A stretch of DNA of 5,630 nucleotides from Gammaproteobacteria bacterium (lineage in GTDB: Bacteria; Pseudomonadota; Gammaproteobacteria; UBA6429), in assembly GCA_003232015.1 (NCBI GenBank), contig QIKU01000216.1:1-5630 (forward strand), given 5' to 3'. The notes under the pieces are model-generated. The model saw only the letters and a program-made list of their open reading frames with translations. It did no database searches and was not told the origin of the DNA. A program made the position numbers and the translations under genes. Of this stretch, positions 1 through 5,473 are shown piece after piece. Position 1 is the first letter of the stretch. Each line of letters begins with the position of its first letter.

Positions 1-5
1 TTTAG

Positions 6-60
6 CCGGAATCTAGAATTTGTGTCACTGGATTCCCGCTAAAGGCATGCGGGAATGACG
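6..60. repeat. REP-like palindromic intergenic repeat (left end possibly cut)
   Basis: An 8 bp perfect inverted repeat, ATTCCCGC at 32-39 and GCGGGAAT at 49-56, encloses a 9-base spacer. A second, overlapping pairing is possible between GGAATC at 8-13 and GATTCC at 31-36, so the element could fold in two alternative ways. From general knowledge, the GGATTCCCGC...GCGGGAATGACG pattern is common in dispersed extragenic palindromes of many gammaproteobacteria, but copy number cannot be seen in this window. It lies about 40 nt past the def stop codon. Neither side of the main stem is followed by a T-run, so it is not a standard intrinsic terminator, although it could protect the 3' end of the def mRNA. 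Confidence 0.6.
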
Positions 61-94
61 AACATTTCTTATCCCGAGTTCAGGTTAAATAACT

Positions 95-607
95 TTAAGG
101 AAATAATTCCTGCTCAAAACCAAAATCAGACATATCCTCCATACGTTGCGGATAAAGAATACCGTCTAAATGATCCACCTCATGCAATACTACTCGCGCA
201 TGAAAATCAGCGGCGATCCGTTCAATCACATTGCCATACTGGTCATAGCCACGATACTTTATTTTTTTACAACGTGGCACCCGACCGCGCAAACCCGGTA
301 CGCTTAAACAGCCTTCCCAGCCCAAAACAGATTCGTCAGAAAGAAAGCTAATTTCAGGATTAATCAAAACGGTGTCTGGAACAGGCTCAATATCTGGATA
401 ACGCGGATTATCCTCAACACAAAAGATAACTATTCGTTGTGAAATCCCGATTTGTGGTGCTGCCAGACCAGCACCATCCAATGCGGCCATGGTGTCGTAC
501 ATATTAACCAAAATAGTGTCCAGAAATGGTGAATTAAATTCTGTGACGGGCTTGGCGACTTGTTGTAGAATGGGATGCCCCATTTTTAAGACATTATTAA
601 CTGACAT
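95..607 (-). CDS. def: Peptide deformylase
   Basis: This 170-residue metalloenzyme removes the formyl group from the N-terminal formyl-methionine of new proteins in the cytoplasm. All three family motifs are intact: GAGLAAPQIG at residues 45-54, EGCLSVPG at 98-105 and HEVDHLDG at 142-149. The predicted metal ligands are Cys100, His142 and His146, with Glu143 as the catalytic acid/base. Length is normal for bacterial deformylases. The ATG start has a GGAAAG ribosome-binding site three bases upstream. The gene stands alone, with no fmt visible next to it. Its NPRYPD segment (about residues 67-72) and its ending FGFEQELFP resemble the 'second' deformylases that some proteobacteria carry away from fmt; that subtype assignment is from memory. 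It is divergent from csiV and probably has its own promoter in the shared upstream region. Confidence 0.96.
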   Translation of the reverse strand: MSVNNVLKMGHPILQQVAKPVTEFNSPFLDTILVNMYDTMAALDGAGLAAPQIGISQRIVIFCVEDNPRYPDIEPVPDTVLINPEISFLSDESVLGWEGCLSVPGLRGRVPRCKKIKYRGYDQYGNVIERIAADFHARVVLHEVDHLDGILYPQRMEDMSDFGFEQELFP

Positions 608-621
608 AGACTTTCCGTAAC

Positions 622-653
622 ATATTTGACCAAAAATATATTTGACTGGGTTA
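622..653. repeat. Partial 16 bp tandem repeat in the divergent promoter region
   Basis: The nine bases ATATTTGAC occur at 622-630 and again at 638-646, exactly 16 bp apart, with the second halves of the two units diverged. Each copy contains a TTGAC core, which on the + strand resembles a sigma-70 -35 hexamer. It may be a small duplication or a pair of same-face protein-binding sites (16 bp is about one and a half helical turns, so perfect phasing is not expected). The function is unknown. Confidence 0.45.
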
Positions 654-670
654 ACAGAAATAGTTTAAAT
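642..670 (+). promoter_or_regulatory. Candidate sigma-70 promoter for csiV
   Basis: TTGACT at 642-647 matches the -35 consensus at five of six positions. After a 17 bp spacer comes TTAAAT at 665-670, matching the -10 consensus at four of six but missing the important second-position A. A start site near 677 would put the inverted repeat at 672-698 at the very beginning of the transcript. This is a prediction from consensus only. Confidence 0.35.
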
Positions 671-671
671 T

Positions 672-698
672 TTACTGGATACTCTAAAAGTCCAGTAA
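672..698. promoter_or_regulatory. Perfect 8+8 bp inverted repeat between def and csiV
   Basis: TTACTGGA at 672-679 is followed, after 11 bases, by its exact reverse complement TCCAGTAA at 691-698. A T-G wobble at 680/690 would extend an RNA stem to nine pairs with a nine-base loop. It overlaps the predicted csiV transcription start, and it would lie in the def leader if def is transcribed from the TATAAT at 712-717. It could be an operator for a dimeric regulator or a 5' leader hairpin. No T-run follows, so a terminator is unlikely. Confidence 0.5.
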
Positions 699-711
699 GA
701 TGAAAATAACG

Positions 712-717
712 ATTATA
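712..717 (-). promoter_or_regulatory. Possible -10 element for def
   Basis: Read on the minus strand, this is a perfect TATAAT. No recognisable -35 box or TGn extension lies at the right distance, so the site would need an activator or may be chance in AT-rich DNA. If used, it gives def a leader of about 100 nt that contains the 672-698 inverted repeat. Confidence 0.2.
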
Positions 718-735
718 TAGGACTTAGTAACCATT

Positions 736-1482
736 ATGCGATATTTTAGTATTAGCTTTGCGTTTATGCTTCTTTTCATGGCGAACACAAATGCCGCCGT
801 TTACCAGGAAGAAGTGCGCTATTACGATGTTGAGATATTGCTTTTTGAGAATATAAAACCTAATCCAGCAAATACTGAAACGTGGCCTTCAAGTCTAGAA
901 TTTGAAGTACCCGAAGACTCACTTTTTATTGGTTCACCCTACCCTGGCCCAATACCCACAGAATATAATCCACGCTTCACCTTTAAACCTATTAAAGCAT
1001 CCACCTATCAATTACAGGAAGAAGCCAAACGACTCACTGAACATAAAGATTACCGTGTTATCTACCACCGTTCATGGCGTCAACCAGGAATGAAAAGAGA
1101 AAATGCAGTCAGTGTAAAATTTCAGCAGGAAATCCCCCGCATTAAATTACCAGTATCCATTACTGAAGATAACCCCGCTCTGAGTATCGAGAAAATCGAC
1201 TATAACAGAATAGTTAATGAACGCCTGCCTGATACAAATAATCTTCAGGGGTTGGTAAAAATAACACTGTCACGATTTTTACATATCCAGACCGATATAC
1301 AATACACTCAGCATGTTGTTGAGAATAATCCAGAAAACCCCGATACCTCTTTTGCCGAAATAAAACCGCAGGTTTATCAGCTAAAACAAACTCGCAAAAT
1401 GCGCAGCAAGGAATTGCACTATCTTGACCACCCCCGGCTGGGTTTACTGGTTTATATTACACCTGTTCCAGTAAAGAAATAG
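736..1482 (+). CDS. csiV: CsiV-family periplasmic peptidoglycan-assembly protein
   Basis: This 248-residue protein begins with a signal peptide: Arg2, a hydrophobic stretch at about residues 4-16, and a likely cleavage near Ala20/Ala21. The mature part opens with YYDVEILLFEN (about 29-39) followed by a TWP motif near residue 49. It ends with MRSKELHYLDHPRLGLLVYITP. This combination of an N-terminal beta strand and a C-terminal 'R-x-M-R-S-x-E-L-H-Y-x-D-H-P' block is the hallmark I recognise for the CsiV family (PF10972). In Vibrio cholerae, CsiV binds peptidoglycan and works with LpoA to activate the synthase PBP1A; the same role here is inference. The ribosome-binding site is weak: AGGA at 719-722 is 13 nt from the ATG, but an in-frame stop at 718-720 leaves no other start. 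The gene converges with the phosphorylase gene across 35 bp that show no convincing terminator. Confidence 0.8.
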   Translation: MRYFSISFAFMLLFMANTNAAVYQEEVRYYDVEILLFENIKPNPANTETWPSSLEFEVPEDSLFIGSPYPGPIPTEYNPRFTFKPIKASTYQLQEEAKRLTEHKDYRVIYHRSWRQPGMKRENAVSVKFQQEIPRIKLPVSITEDNPALSIEKIDYNRIVNERLPDTNNLQGLVKITLSRFLHIQTDIQYTQHVVENNPENPDTSFAEIKPQVYQLKQTRKMRSKELHYLDHPRLGLLVYITPVPVKK

Positions 1483-1517
1483 AGCCGGAGCTGTTCCTGA
1501 CGACAACAAATATAATT

Positions 1518-2258
1518 TTATATCGTTGGGATAACCTTTGACAACACCTTGCGGACAGTCTTGATGCCATCGTTAAGGTTATTGGCAATCATATCCATCG
1601 TTATCTTCTCATCGCTACGCCCCGCGGCCTGATTGGCAACAACGGCTATACAGGCATAACAAATGTCCAGCTCACGAGCCAGCCCCGCTTCCGGCATGCC
1701 CGTCATCCCTACAATATTGCAACCATCACGCTCTAAACGATTTATTTCCTGTGCGGACTCTAGCCGTGGGCCTTCTGTTGCAGCATAAGTGCCTTTATCT
1801 TTAAAACGAAGTGATTGCTCAGTACAAACCGAAATTATCTTTTCGCGTAAATCGGCGCAATATGGCTCAGTAAAATCAACATGCACCACTTCTTTTAAGC
1901 CTTCTTCAAAAAAAGTATTAGTTCGTGACGTTGTGTAATCAATAATTTGGTCTGGGATGACAATCTGCCCCGCCTCTAAATCAGAATCAATTCCGCCAAC
2001 CGCATTAACCGCGATAATCGTATCTACACCCGCGTGCTTCAGCACCCATAAGTTTGCACGATAATTAACTTTGTGTGGAGGAATAGTATGTGATGCTCCA
2101 TGCCGGGGTAAAAATAATACTTCAGTGCCAAATAATTCACCTGTTTGAAGTATACCGGAGGGATGGCCAAAAGGACTTTGCACCACTTCCTTTCGGGTTA
2201 TATTTATATCATCAAGTGAAGTGAGACCGGTACCACCAATAATTGCAAGTTTCGTCAC
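1518..2258 (-). CDS. S-methyl-5'-thioinosine phosphorylase (MTAP/PNP family)
   Basis: This 246-residue cytoplasmic enzyme of the MTAP/PNP phosphorylase family probably splits 5'-methylthioinosine with phosphate into hypoxanthine and methylthioribose-1-phosphate. Visible motifs are the phosphate-binding GGTG at residues 8-11, RHG at 52-54, PHKVNYRAN at 61-69, TEGPRLES at 161-168 and GMTGMPEAGLAREL at 184-197. The base-contacting region reads VANQAAGRS (207-215), with Asn209 where MTA phosphorylases carry Asp. From family knowledge, Asn favours 6-oxopurines over adenine, as in the Pseudomonas aeruginosa enzyme PA3004. The start is GTG, supported by AAGGA seven bases upstream. It is the last gene of the minus-strand series, 17 nt after hpt, whose enzyme uses its hypoxanthine product. 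Main alternative: a general MTA or purine nucleoside phosphorylase. Confidence 0.88.
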   Translation of the reverse strand: MTKLAIIGGTGLTSLDDINITRKEVVQSPFGHPSGILQTGELFGTEVLFLPRHGASHTIPPHKVNYRANLWVLKHAGVDTIIAVNAVGGIDSDLEAGQIVIPDQIIDYTTSRTNTFFEEGLKEVVHVDFTEPYCADLREKIISVCTEQSLRFKDKGTYAATEGPRLESAQEINRLERDGCNIVGMTGMPEAGLARELDICYACIAVVANQAAGRSDEKITMDMIANNLNDGIKTVRKVLSKVIPTI

Positions 2259-2265
2259 GTTATAA

Positions 2266-2270
2266 TCCTT
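2266..2270 (-). promoter_or_regulatory. Ribosome-binding site fixing the GTG start of the phosphorylase
   Basis: AAGGA on the minus strand lies seven bases before the GTG at 2258-2256. It supports the non-ATG start, which also places the MTKLAIIGGTG N-terminus where family members begin. Confidence 0.7.
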
Positions 2271-2275
2271 TGCTG

Positions 2276-2827
2276 TTACAGACCTTTTACGGCATAAATA
2301 CCGTTTGCATTACGTAAAAAACCCTTATAGTCCATTCCATAACCAAACACATAGCGATCAGGAACGGTAAGGCCAATGTAATCGACAGCGACAGAAATAC
2401 CGCGCTGATGATCTTTTTCAACTAACACGGCTGATTTAACATCAGCCGCACCTTTAGAGTAGCAATATTTGATAATAGCTTCCAGCGTATAGCCCTCATC
2501 AAGAATATCATCTACAACAACAATCACACGATCTTTTAATGAGCAACGTGGTTCAACAATCCATTTTAGATCGTTACCTTTTATGTCACCGTCATAGCGT
2601 GTTGCATGAATATAATCAACTTCAAGTGGGAAATTTAAGCGTGTTAACAAGTGGCCAACAGGAACAACAGCACCACTCATTACGGCAATAACCAGTGGGT
2701 TTGAATTCTCAAGATCAGCTGAAATTGATACTGCCATTTTATCAAGTGCCTGTTGCACCTGCTTATCATTAAATAAACAGTCTGCTTCGTTCTGAATAAT
2801 GTTAACTTCACTTGTAGTTGGCTTCAT
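2276..2827 (-). CDS. hpt: Hypoxanthine-guanine phosphoribosyltransferase
   Basis: This 183-residue cytoplasmic enzyme joins hypoxanthine or guanine to PRPP, giving IMP or GMP. The PRPP-binding loop VVVDDILDEGYTL is at residues 103-115, with the acidic pair Asp106/Asp107 and the likely catalytic base Asp110. SGAVVP at 51-56 forms loop I. VEK at 136-138 and VPDRYVFGYGMDY at 155-167 make the purine pocket. The loop has DEG where many relatives have DTG; this is normal in the proteobacterial PRK09162-type subgroup as I recall it, so it is not damage. AAGGAG at 2832-2837 (minus strand) is a strong ribosome-binding site four bases before the ATG. It starts 14 nt after the channel gene ends and is followed by the phosphorylase gene, making a two-step route from methylthioinosine to IMP. 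Xanthine use is possible but untested. Confidence 0.93.
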   Translation of the reverse strand: MKPTTSEVNIIQNEADCLFNDKQVQQALDKMAVSISADLENSNPLVIAVMSGAVVPVGHLLTRLNFPLEVDYIHATRYDGDIKGNDLKWIVEPRCSLKDRVIVVVDDILDEGYTLEAIIKYCYSKGAADVKSAVLVEKDHQRGISVAVDYIGLTVPDRYVFGYGMDYKGFLRNANGIYAVKGL

Positions 2828-2841
2828 AACACTCCTTCAAC

Positions 2842-3927
2842 TCAGGCCTTTAAACTCTGAGCAGTAAATTCCGGAATACCTTCCGGAATATGAATAGTTG
2901 ATGTCGGGAAGGCAATATCAGCTCCGTGCTTTGCAATAATTTCACTAATTTTAAATAACACATCCTGCTTAACATGGTGATAATGCTGCCAGTCTGTTGT
3001 TTTTGTAAAGGTGTAAATAAAGAAATCCAGCGAAGATTCGGAGAATTTATTGAAATTAACCATTAATGTATTGTTAGTATCAATTTCGTCATGCGATTGC
3101 AACATAGCGCGCACGTCATCAACAATGGTGGGCAATAACTTCACATCATCATAGCGTAGACCAATAGTTTCATAAATTCGCCGGTTAGTCATACGAGACG
3201 GATTTTCAACTGCAATATTGGCAAAAATTGAATTCGGAATATACAGTGGGCGTTTGTCGAATGTGCGAATAACGGTTAAGCGCCAGCCTATTTTCTCAAC
3301 GGTGCCTTCAATTTCCTTATCCGGTGAACGTATCCAGTCGCCAATCGCAAAGGGGCGATCAAGATAAATCATTAAACCACCGAAGAAATTTGCAAGTAAA
3401 TCTTTTGCAGCAAAACCAATAGCAATACCACCAATACCACCAAACGCAAGAATAGCGGAAATATTAAATCCCATAGTTTGTAGGGCGACTAAAAAAGAAG
3501 TAAGAATAACCGCAACACGCATTAATTGACTGACAGCATCTGCTGTGGACTTGTCAATTGGCTTACCTTTAATTTGCTGCTGGTGAATAATATTTTTTTC
3601 TGCGAATCTAATAAATCGAACAGCCACCCATGCTGCACAAATAATAACCACCACTTCCCGAAGTGTTTGTGTTTGAGGCACATTCATAACATCTAAAGCA
3701 AAACTTAACCCATAGATCCATATTAAAAGTGATAACGGTTTTCTAATAGCATGTATCAGGGCATCATCCCAGGCTGTTTTTGTGCTTTCCAGTTTCGCTT
3801 GAACTTTACTCAAAATTCGCTTTTGGAAAAAATCAACCATCAGTGCTGCAAAGATAATAATAAACATTTTCAACATCCATAAATCATCTTGTGAAATATA
3901 TTTATTTAGTTCATCCAGAATATTCAT
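2842..3927 (-). CDS. MscS-family mechanosensitive channel, YnaI-like
   Basis: This 361-residue inner-membrane protein should form a homoheptameric channel that opens under membrane tension and relieves osmotic stress. Hydrophobic segments are visible at about residues 17-36, 61-82, 90-108 and 131-151, followed by the pore helix at about 156-187. The pore helix contains the glycine-rich run FGGIGGIAIGFAAKD and LANFFGGLMIY. The beta domain follows, with DRPFAIGDWIRSPD (190-203) and EGTVEKIGWRLT (207-218), then RPLYIPNS (226-233) and ENPSRMTNRR (241-250). A cytoplasmic alpha/beta cage runs to about residue 345. Five membrane segments, total length and the IGDWIRSP and NPSRMTNRR blocks closely resemble Escherichia coli YnaI (343 residues, low conductance) rather than three-segment MscS. 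The start has only a weak AGAGAT site. It sits 20 nt after nagZ and 14 nt before hpt. Confidence 0.93.
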   Translation of the reverse strand: MNILDELNKYISQDDLWMLKMFIIIFAALMVDFFQKRILSKVQAKLESTKTAWDDALIHAIRKPLSLLIWIYGLSFALDVMNVPQTQTLREVVVIICAAWVAVRFIRFAEKNIIHQQQIKGKPIDKSTADAVSQLMRVAVILTSFLVALQTMGFNISAILAFGGIGGIAIGFAAKDLLANFFGGLMIYLDRPFAIGDWIRSPDKEIEGTVEKIGWRLTVIRTFDKRPLYIPNSIFANIAVENPSRMTNRRIYETIGLRYDDVKLLPTIVDDVRAMLQSHDEIDTNNTLMVNFNKFSESSLDFFIYTFTKTTDWQHYHHVKQDVLFKISEIIAKHGADIAFPTSTIHIPEGIPEFTAQSLKA

Positions 3928-3947
3928 ATGTAATATCTCTATTTAAA

Positions 3948-4976
3948 TTACTGTTTATAACCCAAAACAATATCAACAGCTTGCTGCCATTGCTCTGTTT
4001 TAATTAACGCATCCCAATTCATTACCGCCTTACCATGCATTCTTAAAAGATGCTGACTGGTTTTATCTGTCACATTATATACGAGATTATCCAGCACATC
4101 AGTTACCGCTTCACGATTATTGCAAACCAACACCATATCACAACCTGCTTCAAGTGCTGTTTGTGCTCGCTCAGTGTAATTATCACTGATACAGCTTGCA
4201 CCTTGCATATCTAAATCATCACTAAAGATAATACCAGTAAACTTTAATTGTTCTCGTAGCATTTCTTTTAGCCAGTATGATGAAAAACCTGCTGGCTTGT
4301 TATTTATCTGCCTGTAAATAACATGTGCAGGCATAATTGCATCTAAATAGTCAGGGATTAATCTCTTAAATGGAATAATGTCTTTGTTAAGCAAAGTATC
4401 GAGATCGCGTTCATCAACCGGTATATCGGTATGCGAATCTGCTGTTACGCCGCCATGACCAGGGAAATGCTTACCTGTTGATGGCATCCCAGCTTTGTGC
4501 AAGCCTTTAATATAGGCAGCCGCTAACTCAGCAATGATTTCAGGGGAAGAATGAAAAGCACGGTCACCGATTACCTGACTCACACCATAGTCAATATCTA
4601 AAACAGGGGTAAAGCTAAAATCTACACCAAAGGCAAGTAACTCAATTGCGGTTAACCAACCAAAGGTTTCGGCATTTTGTAACGCAGCATTTGCATTCTC
4701 ATCATACTTTTCACCCAAAACATGAAGTGCTGGAATAATCGTAAAGGGTTCTTTAAAGCGCTGTACTCGCCCGCCTTCATGGTCCACTGCAACCAATAAA
4801 TCTGGATCGCGTAATATTTTTATCTCACTAATAAGTTCAAACAACTGTACAGCAGATTCGAAATTACGGGTAAATAATATAATACCACCGACTAGCGGGT
4901 GTTGCAGTAAACGCCGGTCTTCATCACTTAAGTAACAGCCATCAAGATCGAGCATAACAGGGCCAAGTAAATTCAT
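3948..4976 (-). CDS. nagZ: Beta-N-acetylglucosaminidase NagZ (GH3)
   Basis: This 342-residue cytoplasmic glycosidase removes GlcNAc from GlcNAc-anhydroMurNAc-peptides imported during cell-wall recycling. The product, anhydroMurNAc-peptide, is the AmpR-inducing signal in species with inducible AmpC. Motifs seen are DHEGGRVQR (residues 65-73), KHFPGHG (169-175), the catalytic-loop pair Asp180/His182 in TADSH, and FSDDLDM (251-257), where Asp253 is the expected nucleophile. There is no signal peptide, and length matches single-domain proteobacterial NagZ. The ATG lies two bases after the stop of the YkuD gene with no clear Shine-Dalgarno sequence, suggesting translational coupling. The pairing with a cytosolic YkuD protein fits a recycling operon. 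Confidence 0.96.
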   Translation of the reverse strand: MNLLGPVMLDLDGCYLSDEDRRLLQHPLVGGIILFTRNFESAVQLFELISEIKILRDPDLLVAVDHEGGRVQRFKEPFTIIPALHVLGEKYDENANAALQNAETFGWLTAIELLAFGVDFSFTPVLDIDYGVSQVIGDRAFHSSPEIIAELAAAYIKGLHKAGMPSTGKHFPGHGGVTADSHTDIPVDERDLDTLLNKDIIPFKRLIPDYLDAIMPAHVIYRQINNKPAGFSSYWLKEMLREQLKFTGIIFSDDLDMQGASCISDNYTERAQTALEAGCDMVLVCNNREAVTDVLDNLVYNVTDKTSQHLLRMHGKAVMNWDALIKTEQWQQAVDIVLGYKQ

Positions 4977-4978
4977 TA

Positions 4979-5473
4979 TTATTTTTCTTTAATTGTCACG
5001 TACGTACCTATACTTACCTTATCAAATAATTTAATAAGATCACTGTTTCGCATTTTAATACAGCCATGTGTGGAGTCTATTCCCATTTCATCACTGTCTG
5101 GGCAGCCATGAATGTAAATATAACGCCGCATGGTATCCACCTTACCTAGACGGTTCTTACCGACTTCCAAACCACTTAACCATAAAATTCGGGTTAGAAT
5201 CCAGTCTCGGTCAGGATAATTTACCCGCAAATTATCAGAAAATACCTCACCGGTTAAACGCCGCCCAACAAACACACTATTTTCTATTGCCTGCGCACCA
5301 ATTTTTGCGCGGATAATATGCTGCCCTCGGGGAGTGCATTCACTACCCCATTGCTCTCCTGCTCCATTTTTTGCTGTCGAAACCGGATATTCCTGCATGA
5401 TTTCATTACCACTCATGCATTGCAGTATTTTTGTGTGAATATTAATAACAATTTCCAATACTACGAACTCCAT
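4979..5473 (-). CDS. YkuD-domain protein, probable cytoplasmic L,D-carboxypeptidase (ElsL-like)
   Basis: This 164-residue protein is essentially one YkuD (L,D-transpeptidase) domain. The active-site block has IHG at residues 121-123 and STHGCIKMRN at 134-143, giving His122, His136 and nucleophile Cys138. YPVSTAKNG (29-37) and TPRGQH (47-52) are typical core strands. The protein begins directly in the first strand of the fold, with no signal peptide, lipobox, membrane segment or LysM domain, so it should stay in the cytoplasm. YkuD proteins of this kind include Acinetobacter ElsL, which trims the terminal D-alanine from recycled muropeptides. Adjacency to nagZ supports that role over cross-linking, but the assignment is inference. 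The ATG at 5473 overlaps the upstream gene by 13 nt and lacks a Shine-Dalgarno sequence. A TTG at 5458-5456 (159 residues) has GGAG nine bases upstream and may be the true start. Confidence 0.85.
   Translation of the reverse strand: MEFVVLEIVINIHTKILQCMSGNEIMQEYPVSTAKNGAGEQWGSECTPRGQHIIRAKIGAQAIENSVFVGRRLTGEVFSDNLRVNYPDRDWILTRILWLSGLEVGKNRLGKVDTMRRYIYIHGCPDSDEMGIDSTHGCIKMRNSDLIKLFDKVSIGTYVTIKEK

Noticed and set aside
32..56. GC-rich stem-loop after def as an intrinsic terminator
   Set aside because: No T-run follows on either strand; a REP-like repeat explains it better.
55..351. A 98-codon + strand open frame
   Set aside because: It lies almost wholly antisense to def, whose motifs are complete, and its translation shows no domain or plausible start signal.
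902..1093. A 63-codon + strand open frame inside csiV
   Set aside because: It is an out-of-frame shadow of csiV with no ribosome-binding site or recognisable protein character.
1483..1517. Bidirectional terminator between convergent csiV and the phosphorylase gene
   Set aside because: Only a three-pair stem (AGC/GCT) and scattered AT bases are present; there is no stable hairpin plus T-run.
2483..2521. DEG instead of DTG in the hpt PRPP loop read as a damaged active site
   Set aside because: The acidic residues and the following Thr are kept, and DEG is, as far as I recall, the usual form in this proteobacterial subgroup.
5461..5473. CYTH and YkuD reading frames as one frameshifted fusion gene
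   Set aside because: The CYTH frame ends at the normal C-terminal motif of its family and the YkuD domain begins with a normal first strand, so these are two adjacent genes.
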